64,000 bases of DNA from Tibeticola sediminis (GTDB taxonomy: Bacteria > Pseudomonadota > Gammaproteobacteria > Burkholderiales > Burkholderiaceae_C). The notes under the pieces were generated by a model. The model was not told where the DNA came from, did not search any database, and worked only from the letters and a program-made list of their open reading frames with translations. The translations under genes and the position numbers were made by a program. Each line of letters begins with the position of its first letter. Within the stretch, counting starts at the first letter, position 1. The stretch is from the NCBI RefSeq assembly GCF_003843835.1, contig NZ_RKQL01000005.1:1-64000 (forward strand), given 5' to 3'. Shown in pieces: positions 9,286 through 22,258 of this stretch.

Positions 9286-10734
9286 TCAATCGCGCACCAC
9301 CCGCCCTGGGTTGAGCAGGCCGGTGGGGTCGAGCGCGCGCTTGATGGCGCGCATCAGCTCGAGGGCGACCGGGGATTGGTAGCGTGGCAGCAGATCGACC
9401 TTGAGCGCACCGATGCCGTGTTCGGCCGAGATCGAGCCGCCGTGGCGTTGCACGGCCTCATAGACGCGGTGGTTGATGTCGGCTTCATGTCGGGCCAGGA
9501 ATTCCGCGGGGTCGCTGCCCTCGGGCGCTTGCACGTTGTAGTGCAGGTTGCCGTCTCCGAGGTGGCCGAACACCACGAACCGCACGCCGGGGTAGGCGGC
9601 TGCGAGCTCGGCGTCGGTCTCCATGATGAAGTCGGCCATACGCGAGATCGGCACGGCGATGTCGTGCTTGACGTTGAGCCCTTCCTGTGCCTGCGCGAGC
9701 GGGATACTTTCGCGCAGATGCCACAGGTGGCGCGACTGGTTCAGGTTGCCCGCCACCACCGCGTCGAGTACGCAGCCCTCGGCCAGCGCGGGCTCGAGCA
9801 GCGCCTCGAAGCGCGCCGCCGCATGGGTTTCGGACTCGGCGTCGCTGAGTTCGAGCAGCACGAACCACGGCGCGCTGCCCGACAGCGGCACCTCGAGCTG
9901 CGGGAAATGCCGCTCGACCAGACCGAGCGCAAAGCTGCTCATCAGCTCGAACGCCGTCAAGCCCGCGTCGAGTCCTTGCCGCGCCCGGCCGAGCAGCGCC
10001 ACCGCCGCGTCGAACGTGGGCACGCTGGCCCAGGCGGTGATGCGCGCCGCGGGCAAAGGAAACAGCGCCAGCGTGGCCGCGGTGATGATGCCCAGCGTGC
10101 CTTCGCTGCCGACGAACAGGTCACGCAGGTCGTAGCCGGTGTTGTTCTTGCGCAGGCCGGAGAGCCCTTGCCAGACCTCGCCGGCCGCGGTGACCACCTC
10201 GAGCCCCAGGCACAGCGCGCGTGCGTTGCCGTAGCGCAGCACCTGTGTGCCACCGGCGTTGGTTGCGAGATTGCCGCCGATGGTGCAACTGCCCTCGGAC
10301 GCCAAACTCAAGGGGAACAGAAAGCCGGCGTCCTCGGCGGCTTCTTGCACATGCTGCAGCGGGCAGCCCGCCTCGACCGTGAGGCTGGCGTTGGCCGCAT
10401 CGAGCGCGCGCACCGCCGTCATGCGCTGCAGGCTGAGCACGATTTGCCGGCCGCTGGCATCGGGCACGCCGCCCACGGACAGGCCGGTGTTCCCTCCTTG
10501 GGGCACGAGGCTCACGCCAGTGGCGGCCTGTGCGGCGCGGCAGGCGCGCACGACGGCGGCGACTTCGTCCGTGGTCCCGGGGCGCACGACGGCCAGCGCG
10601 CGGCCACGCACGCGGCCGCGCCAGTCGCGTTCGAACGCGGTCAAGTCACCGTCGGTGTACACCTGCGCGGCGCCGACGATGTGGCGCAGCGTATCGAGCA
10701 GTTCGCGGGTGGCGGGGTCGGACGGCAGGTTCAT
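9286..10734 (-). CDS. FAD-binding oxidoreductase (GlcD/2-hydroxyacid dehydrogenase type)
   Basis: Flavoenzyme of 482 residues in the vanillyl-alcohol-oxidase fold that oxidises a 2-hydroxy acid such as D-lactate, glycolate or D-2-hydroxyglutarate. Seen: FAD-binding segments [16 protein letters not shown] and [24 protein letters not shown], and the C-terminal substrate/metal motifs [13 protein letters not shown] and [14 protein letters not shown]. The total length and C-terminal motifs match the GlcD / D-2-hydroxyglutarate dehydrogenase group. The substrate is not decidable from sequence alone. The start MNLPSD at 10734 skips a low-quality upstream extension. Confidence 0.88.
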   Translation of the reverse strand: MNLPSDPATRELLDTLRHIVGAAQVYTDGDLTAFERDWRGRVRGRALAVVRPGTTDEVAAVVRACRAAQAATGVSLVPQGGNTGLSVGGVPDASGRQIVLSLQRMTAVRALDAANASLTVEAGCPLQHVQEAAEDAGFLFPLSLASEGSCTIGGNLATNAGGTQVLRYGNARALCLGLEVVTAAGEVWQGLSGLRKNNTGYDLRDLFVGSEGTLGIITAATLALFPLPAARITAWASVPTFDAAVALLGRARQGLDAGLTAFELMSSFALGLVERHFPQLEVPLSGSAPWFVLLELSDAESETHAAARFEALLEPALAEGCVLDAVVAGNLNQSRHLWHLRESIPLAQAQEGLNVKHDIAVPISRMADFIMETDAELAAAYPGVRFVVFGHLGDGNLHYNVQAPEGSDPAEFLARHEADINHRVYEAVQRHGGSISAEHGIGALKVDLLPRYQSPVALELMRAIKRALDPTGLLNPGRVVRD

Positions 10735-10753
10735 CGGTGTCGGGATGCGGCGT

Positions 10754-11173
10754 TCAAGGGGATCGCTCAGCGGCGGCCGCAGCCCGCGTTGCCGCGCCGC
10801 GCAGCCGCAGCCGCACATGCGCCACGCAGGCGACGAACAGCAGCAGGCTCAGCGCAATCTCGACGCCGGCCCAGCCGCGGCTGGGCCAGGGGTCGCTCCA
10901 GGCGCGCACCACGCCCTCGGTGAAGTAGAGCCAAACCATCAGGCTGACCCAGCGGTAGGTATAGAGGCGCTGCTTGAGCAGGCCCACGAGCGGCAGGCAC
11001 AGCGGCAACGCTTTGAGCGCGAGCCACGAGCCACCGGGCCGCAGCGGCGCAAGCCAGAGCTCCCAGGCCAGACACAGGCCGATCAAGGCCAGCAGGCTGG
11101 CCGCAGCCGTCCAACGGGACAAGCGCACGGCCAAGGGAAGGGGGGAGGGGGGCGGGCGGTTCGGTCGGTTCAT
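10754..11173 (-). CDS. DUF2069 membrane protein
   Basis: Small inner-membrane protein of unknown function, 139 residues, with four hydrophobic segments (AASLLALIGLCLAWELWL, LALKALPLCLPLVGLL, WVSLMVWLYFTEGVVRAW, GVEIALSLLLFVACVAHVRL). The EGVVRAWSD motif between helices 3 and 4 is typical of DUF2069. It is divergent from the YihY gene, with about 28 bp between starts, a pairing common in betaproteobacteria. ATG 11179 is an alternative start two codons upstream. Confidence 0.8.
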   Translation of the reverse strand: MNRPNRPPPSPLPLAVRLSRWTAAASLLALIGLCLAWELWLAPLRPGGSWLALKALPLCLPLVGLLKQRLYTYRWVSLMVWLYFTEGVVRAWSDPWPSRGWAGVEIALSLLLFVACVAHVRLRLRGAATRAAAAAERSP

Positions 11174-11201
11174 CAGCATCTTCGATGGCATCATAGCTTT
11201 C

Positions 11202-12407
11202 ATGAACCTACCCATTTGGTGGCCGACGCCCGAGCGGCTGCGGCGCTTTCCTTGGATGGCGACCCTGCAAACCCTGCGCGCACGCGTGCGGGAAGATCGC
11301 CTTGCCCTGACTGCCGGCAGCCTGACCTTCACCACGGTGATTGCGCTCGTGCCGCTCTTCACCGTGCTGCTCGCGGTGTTTTCGGCGTTCCCTGCGTTTT
11401 CCAAACTGCAAGGCTTGTTGCAGCAGTGGTTGGCCGAGCGGCTGTTTCCGCCGGCCATTTCCCAGCAAGTGCTCGGCGCACTCGAGCAGTTTGCCGCCAA
11501 AGCCAGCCGGGTGGGTGCGGTGGGCTTTGCGTTTTTCGTGGGCTCGGCCTTGTCCCTGGTGTTCACGATCGACCGCACGCTCAACGCCATCTGGCGGGTG
11601 CGTCGGCCTCGGCCTTATGCCCAACGCCTGGTGATTTACTGGGCCGTGCTGACGCTTGGGCCGCTGGCACTGGCAACGCTGCTGGCGCTCGGCTCGTATG
11701 CGACCACGCTCTCTCGGGGCTGGGTGCAGGCGCCGGCGGGCGTCGTCCAAGGGATGCTCAGTCTGCTCGGCTTCGGTTTGAGCGTGATGACGATGGCCGC
11801 GCTCTATCGTTTCGTGCCCCACACTTCGGTGCGCTGGCGCCATGCGTTCGCGGGCGCGGTGTTCGTCGGTGTCGGGCTGGAGCTGGCCAAGCGGCTGCTG
11901 GCCTGGTACTTGAAGGCCATGCCGGGCATGTCGGCGATCTACGGCGCCTTTGCCGCGGTGCCGATTCTGTTGCTGTGGATCTACGTGCTCTGGCTCGTCG
12001 TGCTCATGGGCGCGGTGATTGCCGCGTATTTGCCGGCCTTGCAGGCGCGCGTGCAGCATCGCGCCGGGCAGCCGGGCTGGAAATTCCGGCTTGCGGTCGA
12101 AGCCGTCGACGAACTGGCGGCGGCGCGCCGGCGCGGCGAGGGGGCTGTGGCGATTGGAGAACTCGCGCAGCGGCTGCGGGTCGATCCGCTCGAACTCGAG
12201 CCGGTCGTCGACGCGCTCGCCGATCTCGGCTGGGTGGCCGCGCTCGAAGATGGCCGCGACGCGCTGCTGATCGACCTGGCGCACACACCGGCTTTGCCGC
12301 TGATCGATGCGCTGCTGCTCGCACCGGCCCCGAGCGTCGAAAATTTCAGGAAAAAAGCGGGTTTGCCGGCATGGAAAGCGGCGGACTTGCTCTCAAATCA
12401 GGAGTGA
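11202..12407 (+). CDS. YihY/BrkB family inner-membrane protein
   Basis: Integral membrane protein of the YihY family (formerly annotated ribonuclease BN), 401 residues, function unsettled. Residues ~1-285 carry six membrane segments with the family motif LTAGSLTFTTVIALVPLFTVLLA, and SALSLVFTIDRTLNAIW and YRFVPHTSVRWRHAFAGAVF further on. Residues ~300-380 form a cytoplasmic winged-helix-like tail. The last ~21 residues are encoded by a copy of the 65-bp dispersed repeat (12343-12405), so the native C-terminus has been replaced or extended. Confidence 0.88.
   Translation: MNLPIWWPTPERLRRFPWMATLQTLRARVREDRLALTAGSLTFTTVIALVPLFTVLLAVFSAFPAFSKLQGLLQQWLAERLFPPAISQQVLGALEQFAAKASRVGAVGFAFFVGSALSLVFTIDRTLNAIWRVRRPRPYAQRLVIYWAVLTLGPLALATLLALGSYATTLSRGWVQAPAGVVQGMLSLLGFGLSVMTMAALYRFVPHTSVRWRHAFAGAVFVGVGLELAKRLLAWYLKAMPGMSAIYGAFAAVPILLLWIYVLWLVVLMGAVIAAYLPALQARVQHRAGQPGWKFRLAVEAVDELAAARRRGEGAVAIGELAQRLRVDPLELEPVVDALADLGWVAALEDGRDALLIDLAHTPALPLIDALLLAPAPSVENFRKKAGLPAWKAADLLSNQE
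12343..12405 (+). repeat. Hairpin-ended 65-bp repeat, copy forming the YihY C-terminus
   Basis: It runs TTTCAGGAAAAAAGCGGG, then TTGCCGGCATGGAAAG, and ends TTGCTCTCAAATCAGGAGTG. The landmarks match the copy after dnaE (GCCGGCGTGAA, then TTGCTCTCAAATCAAGAGC). It is in frame and supplies the last codons and the stop region of the YihY gene. Confidence 0.65.
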
Positions 12408-12408
12408 G

Positions 12409-12456
12409 CGCGACGCGGAATCGGTTCGCGTGACGGCGCGCGAGCAGCCGCGGGTC
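12409..12456 (-). repeat. 85-bp inverted-repeat element, decayed partial copy
   Basis: The plus-strand sequence GACGCGGAATCGGTTC, followed by GTGACGGCGCGCGAGCAG and CCGCGGG, matches the left half of the copy at 25639-25727 (GCAACGCGAATCCGTTC, GTGATGGCGCGCGAGCGG). The right terminal repeat is not recognisable. It lies between the convergent YihY and hydrolase genes. Confidence 0.5.
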
Positions 12457-12475
12457 GTGCGGCCCCCGGCGCTCT

Positions 12476-13297
12476 TCAGGATTGCAGAAAGTCGCGGATG
12501 GCAAACAGCGTCGCGTCGGGTGCCTCGGTCATCTGGTTGTGCCCCACGTCGAGCAGCACGGTGCGGGTGGTCTTGCCGGCGGCACGTGCGCGGTCGATCA
12601 GTCCCTGCGCGGCCTTGGGCGGTGTCATCTGGTCGAGCCGGCCGAGCAGGAACAGCACCGGGCAGCGCACGCGCTCGATCGCATCCTCCGCGCCGCGGTA
12701 GCGGTCGCAGGCGACGAAGCCGCGGTGGAACACGTTGACCGCGCGGTTGCGTTCGAGCACGCGCCGCCCCAGCGCCATGCCCGCTCCAAACACCCAGGTG
12801 CCGGGCCCGAGCGCCGAGGGCGGCGGCGCGAGCGTGCTGCGGCTGAACACGTTGACCAGCTTGATCGCGGCCTCGGGGTCGTGTTGCGACGCCTCGAGCA
12901 GCGCGGGTGACACCCGCATTGGTGAGGCTGTGCCGACCAACACCAGATGCGTCACGCGCTCGCCCAGGCGGGCGGCGGCTTCGAGCGCGATGAGCGAGCC
13001 CCAGCTGTGCCCCACCAGCGCCGCGCGCGCAACGCCCGCGGCGTCGAGCAAGGCGGTGATGAAGTCCGCCGCCTGCTCCACGCTCGCCGGCGCCTCGCCC
13101 TCGCTCTGGCCGTGCCCGGGCAGATCCACCGCCAGCACGTTGTAGCCATGATGCGCGAGGTAGCGGGTTTGCAAGATCCACACGCTGTGGTCATTGAGCA
13201 CGCCGTGGATGAACACCACGGTCGGCTTGGCCGCATCGAAGGCCTTGCCGCCGGTGTAGCCGTAGGTGGTGGCGCCGTTGACGGTCAGCTTCATCAT
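12476..13297 (-). CDS. Alpha/beta hydrolase
   Basis: Serine hydrolase of the alpha/beta fold, 273 residues. Seen: the oxyanion segment VVFIHGVLNDHSVW, the DLPGHGQSEG loop, the nucleophile elbow GHSWGS near residue 98, the acid in LGRLDQMTPP, and the base in VLLDVGHNQM. The family includes esterases, C-C hydrolases and haloperoxidase-like proteins, and nothing here selects one. Two adjacent start codons (13297, 13294) overlap the metY stop, so it is probably translated from the metY transcript. Confidence 0.85.
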   Translation of the reverse strand: MMKLTVNGATTYGYTGGKAFDAAKPTVVFIHGVLNDHSVWILQTRYLAHHGYNVLAVDLPGHGQSEGEAPASVEQAADFITALLDAAGVARAALVGHSWGSLIALEAAARLGERVTHLVLVGTASPMRVSPALLEASQHDPEAAIKLVNVFSRSTLAPPPSALGPGTWVFGAGMALGRRVLERNRAVNVFHRGFVACDRYRGAEDAIERVRCPVLFLLGRLDQMTPPKAAQGLIDRARAAGKTTRTVLLDVGHNQMTEAPDATLFAIRDFLQS

Positions 13298-14604
13298 GCA
13301 CCTGCCTTTTCTGCGGCCCTGAGCGCGCGCTTGAGGTCGTCGATCAGGTCGTCCGGGTCTTCCAGCCCGATCGAGAGCCGGATCGTGCCCGGCCCGATGC
13401 CTGCGGCCGCCAGTGCCTCGTCGCTCATGCGAAAGTGTGTGGTGCTGGCCGGGTGGATGACCAGGCTGCGGCAGTCGCCGACGTTGGCGAGGTGGCTGAA
13501 GAGCTTGAGCGCTTCAATGAACGCCTGGCCTTGCGCGCGCGAGCCGCGGATGTCGAAGCTGAACACCGAACCCGCACCCCGCGCGCCGTGCTTGAGCAGC
13601 CGCTCGGCCAGCGCATGGCTCGGGTGCGATTCGAGCAGCGGATGCCCCACGCGCGCCACCAGCGGCTGGCTCGCCAGAAACTGCACCACCTTTTCGGTGT
13701 TCGCGATGTGCCGCTCCATGCGCAGCGGCAGCGTTTCGATGCCCTGCAGAATCAGCCACGCGCTGTGCGGGCTCATGCAGGCGCCGAAGTCGCGCAGGCC
13801 CTCGCGTCGCGCGCGCAGCAAAAAGGCACCCACCGTGCTCTCCTCGCTGAAGGTCATGCCATGAAAGCCCTCGTAGGGCTCGGTCAGCTCGGGGAATTTC
13901 CCGCTCGCGTCCCAATCGAAGCGGCCGCCGTCGACCACCACGCCGCCGATCACCGTGCCGTGGCCGCTGAGGAACTTGGTCGCCGAGTGATAGACCAGAT
14001 CGGCGCCGAGTTCGAACGGCTGGATCAGGTAGGGCGTCGTCAGCGTGCTGTCCACCAGCAGCGGCACCCGCGCGGCATGCGCGATTTCGGCCACGGTGGG
14101 GATGTCGAGCACGTCCAGCCCCGGGTTGCCCAGCGTCTCGCCGAAAAACAGCCGCGTGTTCGGCCGCACCGCCGCGCGCCAGCCGTCGATGTCGCCGGGC
14201 TTGACGAAGCTGGTCTCGATCCCGAAGCGCCGCAGCGTGTAGTGCAACAGGTTCTGGCTGCCACCATAGAGCGCCGTGCTGGCCACGATGTGGCTGCCCG
14301 CGCCCATGAGCGTGGCAATGGCCAGATGCAGCGCCGCCTGGCCGCTCGCCGTGGTGATGCCCCCGATGCCGCCTTCGAGCGCAGCCACGCGCTGCTCCAG
14401 CACCGCGTTGGTGGGGTTGCTGATGCGGCTGTAGACATGGCCCGCGCGCTCGAGGTTGAACAGCGAGGCGGCATGGTCGCTCGACTCGAAAACGAACGAA
14501 GTCGTCAGATGGATCGGCACGGCGCGCGCGCCGGTGCTCGGGTCGGGGGCGGCGCCGGCGTGCAGCGCCAGGGTGTCGAAGCCGGGGTCGGAATAGCCGG
14601 GCAT
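13294..14604 (-). CDS. metY: O-acetylhomoserine aminocarboxypropyltransferase (direct sulfhydrylation)
   Basis: PLP enzyme of the Cys/Met metabolism family, 436 residues, that makes homocysteine from an acylated homoserine and sulfide. Seen: [57 protein letters not shown], and the PLP lysine in [15 protein letters not shown]. The long C-terminal part with [27 protein letters not shown] is the MetY/MET17 pattern. The start at 14604 has GAGGAGCACCC upstream. It is divergent from the CBS-domain gene. Confidence 0.92.
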   Translation of the reverse strand: MPGYSDPGFDTLALHAGAAPDPSTGARAVPIHLTTSFVFESSDHAASLFNLERAGHVYSRISNPTNAVLEQRVAALEGGIGGITTASGQAALHLAIATLMGAGSHIVASTALYGGSQNLLHYTLRRFGIETSFVKPGDIDGWRAAVRPNTRLFFGETLGNPGLDVLDIPTVAEIAHAARVPLLVDSTLTTPYLIQPFELGADLVYHSATKFLSGHGTVIGGVVVDGGRFDWDASGKFPELTEPYEGFHGMTFSEESTVGAFLLRARREGLRDFGACMSPHSAWLILQGIETLPLRMERHIANTEKVVQFLASQPLVARVGHPLLESHPSHALAERLLKHGARGAGSVFSFDIRGSRAQGQAFIEALKLFSHLANVGDCRSLVIHPASTTHFRMSDEALAAAGIGPGTIRLSIGLEDPDDLIDDLKRALRAAEKAGA

Positions 14605-14741
14605 GGGTGCTCCTCGGGGAGGCAATCCCGCGGCGGCCAGTCGTGCCCCGGGGTTTGCCGTGCTGTTTTTGGTGTGGATTGTGGGCTATATTGACTTCGT
14701 TCTTTCGCCGCTTCGGCGACAACAGCAGTCCGGAGGCCCCC

Positions 14742-15218
14742 ATGAAAGTCAGCGACATCCTACGCGTCAAAGGCGGCACGCTCTACACCGTCACGCCCGA
14801 CGAAAGCCTCAAGCGCGCCGTCGAGACCATGGCCGAGTTCGACATCGGCTCGCTCGCCGTGATGGAGCACGGCGAACTGGTGGGCATGCTCACCTTCCGC
14901 GAGGTCATCGACACCATCGCCAAAAACGGTGGCAGCGTGGGCGAGGTGCGGGTTGGCTCGGTCATGGACGACCACCCCATGACCTGCACCCCCGAGACCG
15001 AACTCGACGAAGTACGCCCCATGATGCTCGAGCGCCACACCCGCTACATGCCGGTGATGGACGCCGGTGTACTTATGGGCGTGATCAGCTTCTACGACGT
15101 TGCCCGCGCCGTCGTCGAAAGCCAAAACTTCGAAAACCGCATGCTCAAGGCCTACATCCGCGACTGGCCCGAGGACGAACCCGCGGGCGAGGGCGCAGCC
15201 ACCCCGCGCGCCAGCTGA
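14742..15218 (+). CDS. Tandem CBS-domain protein
   Basis: Soluble protein of 158 residues made of two CBS domains, a module that binds adenosyl nucleotides and regulates partners. The first repeat (residues ~8-60: [30 protein letters not shown]) and the second (~75-130: [35 protein letters not shown]) are both intact. No catalytic domain is attached. The start ATG 14742 has CCGGAGG upstream. It sits 29 bp before aroC and may be cotranscribed with it. A TATATT at 14687-14692 could be a -10 element but lacks a convincing -35. Confidence 0.85.
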   Translation: MKVSDILRVKGGTLYTVTPDESLKRAVETMAEFDIGSLAVMEHGELVGMLTFREVIDTIAKNGGSVGEVRVGSVMDDHPMTCTPETELDEVRPMMLERHTRYMPVMDAGVLMGVISFYDVARAVVESQNFENRMLKAYIRDWPEDEPAGEGAATPRAS

Positions 15219-15247
15219 GCCGCCCGCCCTGCGGGATAATCCCGCGC

Positions 15248-16351
15248 ATGAGCGGCAACACCATCGGCACCCTGTTTTGTGTCACGAATTTTGGCGAATC
15301 GCACGGCCCGGCCATCGGCTGCGTGATCGACGGCTGCCCGCCGGGCATGGCTTTGAGTGAGGCCGACGTTCAGCACGATCTGGACCGTCGCCGCCCCGGC
15401 ACCAGCAAGTTCGTCACGCAGCGCAACGAGGCCGACGCGGTGGAAATCCTCTCTGGCGTGTACGAGGGCCGCACCACCGGCACGCCCATTGCGCTGCTCA
15501 TCCGCAACACCGACCAGCGCAGCAAGGACTACGGCAACCTCACCGAGACCTTCCGCCCGGGGCACGCCGACTACACCTACTGGCGCAAGTACGGCATCCG
15601 CGATCCCCGCGGCGGCGGCCGTTCCTCGGCCCGGCTGACCGCGCCCACGGTGGCCGCGGGTGCGGTGGCGAAGAAGTGGCTGCGGGAAAAGTACGGCACG
15701 ACCTTTCACGCCTGCATGACGCAGCTCGGCGAGCTTCCGATCGGCTTTGAGAGCTGGGACCATGTGCCCAACAACCCCTTCTTCGCGCCGGTGGCGGACG
15801 TCTCGGCGCTGGAGGACTACATGAATGCGCTGCGCAAGCGTGGCGACTCCTGCGGCGCGCGGCTGCGCGTGGTCGCGACCGGCGTGCCCGCAGGCCTGGG
15901 CGAGCCGATCTACGACAAGCTCGATGCCGACATCGCCCACGCCATGATGGGCCTCAACGCCGTCAAGGGTGTCGAGATCGGCGCGGGCTTTGCCAGCGTG
16001 GCCGATTACGGCTCCACCCACGGCGACGCGCTCACGCCCGAAGGTTTCGTTGGCAACAAGGCCGGCGGCGTGCTCGGCGGCATCAGCACCGGGCAGGACA
16101 TCGAGGTGTCGGTGGCGATCAAGCCGACCAGTTCCATCCTCATTCCGCGGCCGACCATCGACGCCAACGGTGCACCGACTGAAGTCATCACGAAGGGCCG
16201 CCACGACCCCTGCGTGGGCATCCGCGCCGCGCCCATCCTGGAGGCCTTGCTCGCCCTGGTGGTGATGGACCACGCGCTGCGCCACCGCGCGCAGTGCGGC
16301 GACGTGCAGCATCGCGTGCCGCCCATCCCGGCGGCTGCGCCGCGTGGCTGA
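15248..16351 (+). CDS. aroC: Chorismate synthase
   Basis: Converts EPSP to chorismate with reduced FMN, the last step of the common aromatic pathway. 367 residues. The three family signatures are present: [19 protein letters not shown] near residue 17, [14 protein letters not shown] near 120, and [13 protein letters not shown] near the C-terminus. The MFS transporter gene starts inside its 3' end, and aroQ of the same pathway follows. Confidence 0.97.
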   Translation: MSGNTIGTLFCVTNFGESHGPAIGCVIDGCPPGMALSEADVQHDLDRRRPGTSKFVTQRNEADAVEILSGVYEGRTTGTPIALLIRNTDQRSKDYGNLTETFRPGHADYTYWRKYGIRDPRGGGRSSARLTAPTVAAGAVAKKWLREKYGTTFHACMTQLGELPIGFESWDHVPNNPFFAPVADVSALEDYMNALRKRGDSCGARLRVVATGVPAGLGEPIYDKLDADIAHAMMGLNAVKGVEIGAGFASVADYGSTHGDALTPEGFVGNKAGGVLGGISTGQDIEVSVAIKPTSSILIPRPTIDANGAPTEVITKGRHDPCVGIRAAPILEALLALVVMDHALRHRAQCGDVQHRVPPIPAAAPRG

Positions 16352-17552
16352 GCGGCGCCAGCTGCTGCCGTTTGGAGCGCTCTCGGCCAGCTATTTCGCG
16401 CACATCGGATTCTTCAACCCCTACCTGCCGCTGTGGCTCAAAGACCTGGGCTACGGGCTGCTCGTCATCAGCGTGTTGAGCTCGGTGCAGTCGGCGACCC
16501 GGCTGTTTGCGCCCTATGGCTGGGGCTGGCTGTCGGACCACACGGGCGAGCGCGTCAAGCTGCTGCGCTACAGCGCCACGGTGGCGCTGCTGGTGTCGTT
16601 CGCGCTGTTCGTGCCGCTGTCCCCGTGGGCGCTGGGGCTGGTGTTGCTGCTGCTGTTCACCCACACGAGTTCCATGATGCCCATGAGCGAGGCGGCGCTC
16701 GCGCATCTGGTCAGCGCGGGTGGCGCGTTCGATGCACGGCGCTACGGGCGCGTGCGGCTCTGGGGCTCGCTCGGGTTCCTCGTCACGGTGCTGGCGGCGG
16801 GCGCTTGGTTCCAGCGCTTTGGCATGGGCAGCTTTGCCGTCTGGACGGTGCTCACGCTCGCCGCCGTCGCCGCCAGCGTCTGGAGCCTGCCCGACCTCAA
16901 GGAAGCCTTACCCGCGCATGAGGCGCGCGTGCCCATCGCGCCGGTGCTCGCGCAGCCGCTGGTGCGCTGGTTTTTCGCAGCGGCTTTCTTTCATGTGCTG
17001 TCGCACATCGCGGTGTATGTGTTCTTCTCGCTCTACCTCGACGCGCTGGGCTGCCCCAAGACCCTGATCGGTCTGCTTTGGGCGCAGTCGGTGGTGGTCG
17101 AGATCGGCTGGTTCTACACCCAGGCGCGCTGGCTGCCGCGGCTCGGCCTGTCGGCCTGGCTGGTGCTGTGTTCGGCCGCGATGACGCTGCGCATGGCGCT
17201 CACCGCGCAATGGGCCGATGTGCTGTGGGTGCTGCTGTTCGCGCAGGCGCTGCACGCGCTGACCTTCGCCGCGCACCACACGAGCTGCATCGCGCTGCTG
17301 TCGCACCACTTCCCCGGCCGGCTGAGGGGGCGGGGCCAGGCGCTCTACACCGTCCTCGCCTACGGCGTGCCGGGGGTGGTGGGCGGCTTGGGCGGCGGCG
17401 TCTTGAGCCAAAAATACGGCCTTGCCAGCGTGTTCTGGGCTGCAGTTGCTACATCGATCATAGCAACCGGCTGCGCGGTTCAGGTCTGGCGGCAGACGGC
17501 GCGCACGATGGCGATCGTGCGCTCTCGAAATGGCGTCACCGGTCGTCGGTGA
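16344..17552 (+). CDS. MFS transporter (MFS_1-like, HcaT-type)
   Basis: Twelve-helix major facilitator protein, 402 residues. Seen: the N-terminal motif [32 protein letters not shown] (motif A-like loop 2-3), and the C-terminal segment [26 protein letters not shown]. This pattern resembles the 3-phenylpropionate transporter-like / nucleoside-H+ symporter-like MFS group. The substrate is unknown. GTG 16344 overlaps the aroC stop. Near the C-terminus the DNA TTGCTA, nine bases, TAGCAA (17444-17464) makes a dyad within the last helix. Confidence 0.85.
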   Translation: MAERRQLLPFGALSASYFAHIGFFNPYLPLWLKDLGYGLLVISVLSSVQSATRLFAPYGWGWLSDHTGERVKLLRYSATVALLVSFALFVPLSPWALGLVLLLLFTHTSSMMPMSEAALAHLVSAGGAFDARRYGRVRLWGSLGFLVTVLAAGAWFQRFGMGSFAVWTVLTLAAVAASVWSLPDLKEALPAHEARVPIAPVLAQPLVRWFFAAAFFHVLSHIAVYVFFSLYLDALGCPKTLIGLLWAQSVVVEIGWFYTQARWLPRLGLSAWLVLCSAAMTLRMALTAQWADVLWVLLFAQALHALTFAAHHTSCIALLSHHFPGRLRGRGQALYTVLAYGVPGVVGGLGGGVLSQKYGLASVFWAAVATSIIATGCAVQVWRQTARTMAIVRSRNGVTGRR

Positions 17553-17614
17553 TCACGCGACGTACACTGTGTGGCGCAGCCTACGGATTGCACCCGAAGC
17601 ACCCCCAACGCCCC

Positions 17615-18079
17615 ATGAAAACCGTCTACGTCTTCAACGGCCCCAACCTCAACCTGCTCGGCACGCGCGAGCCCGCGGTGTACGGCTCCGCGACGCTGTC
17701 CGATGTGCAGCGGCTGTGCGAGGCCGCGTGTGCGCGCCACGGCCTCACGCTCGATTTTCGGCAGACCAACCACGAGGGCGTGCTCGTCGATTGGCTGCAT
17801 GAAGCCGGCCGCGCGCAAGCTGCGGGCACGGCGCTTGGGGCCGTGCTCAATGCGGGCGCCTACACCCACACCAGCATCGCGCTGCACGACGCCATCAAGG
17901 GCACGGGCCTGACGCTCATCGAACTGCACATCAGCAACGTCCACGCGCGCGAGGCCTTCCGCCACCACAGCTTCATCGCGCCGGCCGCGCGTGCCGTCAT
18001 GGCCGGTTTTGGCGTCGCCGGTTACGCGCTGGCCATCGACGGGCTGGTGCAGTTGGCCCTGCCGTCAGGCGATGCGTAA
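17615..18079 (+). CDS. aroQ: 3-Dehydroquinate dehydratase, type II
   Basis: Dehydrates 3-dehydroquinate in the shikimate pathway; 154 residues, the usual size of the dodecameric type II enzyme. Seen: VFNGPNLNLLGTREPAVYG with the catalytic tyrosine, the FRQTNHEGVLVDWLH segment, NAGAYTHTSIALHDAI, and ELHISNVHAREAFRHHS with the catalytic histidine. The start ATG 17615 gives the canonical N-terminus. Its 3' end overlaps the convergent hypothetical gene by 15 bp. Confidence 0.96.
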   Translation: MKTVYVFNGPNLNLLGTREPAVYGSATLSDVQRLCEAACARHGLTLDFRQTNHEGVLVDWLHEAGRAQAAGTALGAVLNAGAYTHTSIALHDAIKGTGLTLIELHISNVHAREAFRHHSFIAPAARAVMAGFGVAGYALAIDGLVQLALPSGDA

Positions 18080-18679
18080 GCCGGTGAGCGCCAAATAGTC
18101 TTCCCGCGTGGCTGGCGTGACGGCGGCGAGCACCTCCGCGGGCGTGGTCTGGTGCAGCGCGACGAGGCGGGCGGTGGCGACGGCGCGCGAGCGGCAGAAC
18201 CAGTGGCAGCTGAACTGCAGCAGCAGCAACTCGGCCATGAGGGTGTAGGCGCGGTCGCGCGTGGGCGCGCCGCCGTCGACCTGCAGCGCGCGCTGCAGGC
18301 CGCGGGCGTGGATGTCGAAGGCGCGGCGCAGGTCGAAGCTCGCGGTCGGCCACCAGCGGTGCGCCGCGGGCAGCGCGAGCGGCAGCGTGCTGACCCGGGT
18401 TTCGGTGGCGCTGCGTGCGCCAAAGGCCGCGGCGAATTGGCTCAGGCGCTCGGCCAGGGCTTGCTCCAGCGGGATCAGCTGGCGCCAGCGCGTTTCGCGC
18501 GGCTCTCCTACGGGCAAGTCCAAGGCACTCAAATAGCCGCGCAGCAGCGTTTCGGTCAGCCGCTGGATGTCCAAGGGCGCGAAGCTCTCGGCCAGCAGCT
18601 GCACGCGGGTGCGCTGCTGCTGCCGGTTGACGAGCTGCAGCCCGGCGCCGGCCAACAGCAAGAGCAGCAGGACATCCAT
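18065..18679 (-). CDS. Hypothetical membrane-anchored protein
   Basis: Not recognised. 204 residues with one N-terminal hydrophobic segment (MDVLLLLLLAGAGLQLVN), then a largely helical Arg/Leu-rich domain without known motifs (ESFAPLDIQRLTETLLRGYL, FDIHARGLQRALQVDGG). A single-pass anchored cytoplasmic protein is likely. It begins 19 bp after the gcvP stop on the same strand, so it may be read from the gcv transcript, but no link to glycine metabolism is evident. Confidence 0.6.
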   Translation of the reverse strand: MDVLLLLLLAGAGLQLVNRQQQRTRVQLLAESFAPLDIQRLTETLLRGYLSALDLPVGEPRETRWRQLIPLEQALAERLSQFAAAFGARSATETRVSTLPLALPAAHRWWPTASFDLRRAFDIHARGLQRALQVDGGAPTRDRAYTLMAELLLLQFSCHWFCRSRAVATARLVALHQTTPAEVLAAVTPATREDYLALTGLRIA

Positions 18680-18697
18680 GGCGGACTCTGGGGATGC

Positions 18698-21718
<3,021 letters not shown>

Positions 21719-21757
21719 GGTCGGTGCGGGTTCGCGGTGCAGCAGGGCGGGCGTTTG

Positions 21758-21824
21758 CCGTCAGAGGTGCTCAGGGGCGCTCAGAGGCGTTCAGAGGCGT
21801 TCAGATGTGCTCACTTGCGCTCAG
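21758..21824 (-). repeat. Tandem 10-bp repeats between gcvH and gcvP
   Basis: About six to seven imperfect decamers stand head to tail on the plus strand: GCTCAGGGGC, GCTCAGAGGC, GTTCAGAGGC, GTTCAGATGT, GCTCACTTGC, GCTCAGTGGC. The last unit runs over the gcvH stop codon (21821-21823). The array therefore occupies most of the spacer before the gcvP ribosome-binding region. Confidence 0.75.
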
Positions 21825-22198
21825 TGGCTGGCGGCGGCGTGGGCGGCGTAGGCGGTCTCGTCGAGCAGCGCGTCGAGCTCGGCCGGGTTGTCGAGTCGAA
21901 CCTTGAAGAACCAGCCCGCGCCCAGCGGATCGGTGTTGGCCAGCGCCGGGTCGGCGCGCAGCGCCTCGTTGACCTCAACGATCGTTCCCGAAGCCGGCAT
22001 GTACACGTCGGCCGCCGCCTTGACCGACTCGACCACACCGGCCACGCTCTTGGCGGCGTAGTGCTTGCCCATTTCGGGCAGTTCGACGAACACCACGTCG
22101 CCGAGCGCGTCCTGCGCATGGTGGGTGATGCCGACGGTGGCGACATCGCCCTCGAGGCGGATCCATTCGTGGTCGGGCGTGTACTTGGTCGTGCTCAT
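21821..22198 (-). CDS. gcvH: Glycine cleavage system H protein
   Basis: Lipoyl carrier of the glycine cleavage system, 125 residues. Seen: [20 protein letters not shown] at the N-terminus, [12 protein letters not shown], and the lipoylation lysine in [17 protein letters not shown] (residue ~65). Its stop codon lies in the tandem decamer array. Confidence 0.96.
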   Translation of the reverse strand: MSTTKYTPDHEWIRLEGDVATVGITHHAQDALGDVVFVELPEMGKHYAAKSVAGVVESVKAAADVYMPASGTIVEVNEALRADPALANTDPLGAGWFFKVRLDNPAELDALLDETAYAAHAAASH

Positions 22199-22258
22199 GG
22201 AGAGGCTCCTTGCGATGGGGGAAAGGGAGGGAAGAAGGGAAATGGGGGTCTTGAGCTT

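Noticed and set aside
14605-14741. SAM riboswitch upstream of metY
   Set aside because: The divergent spacer has one short GC hairpin (CGCCGCTTCGGCG) but none of the SAM-I or SAM-II conserved cores I could recognise.
17436-17470. A copy of the 65-bp repeat in the C-terminal helix of the MFS transporter
   Set aside because: Only the TTGCTA/TAGCAA dyad fits. The preceding codons ([12 protein letters not shown]) look like native MFS sequence, so the match is probably chance.
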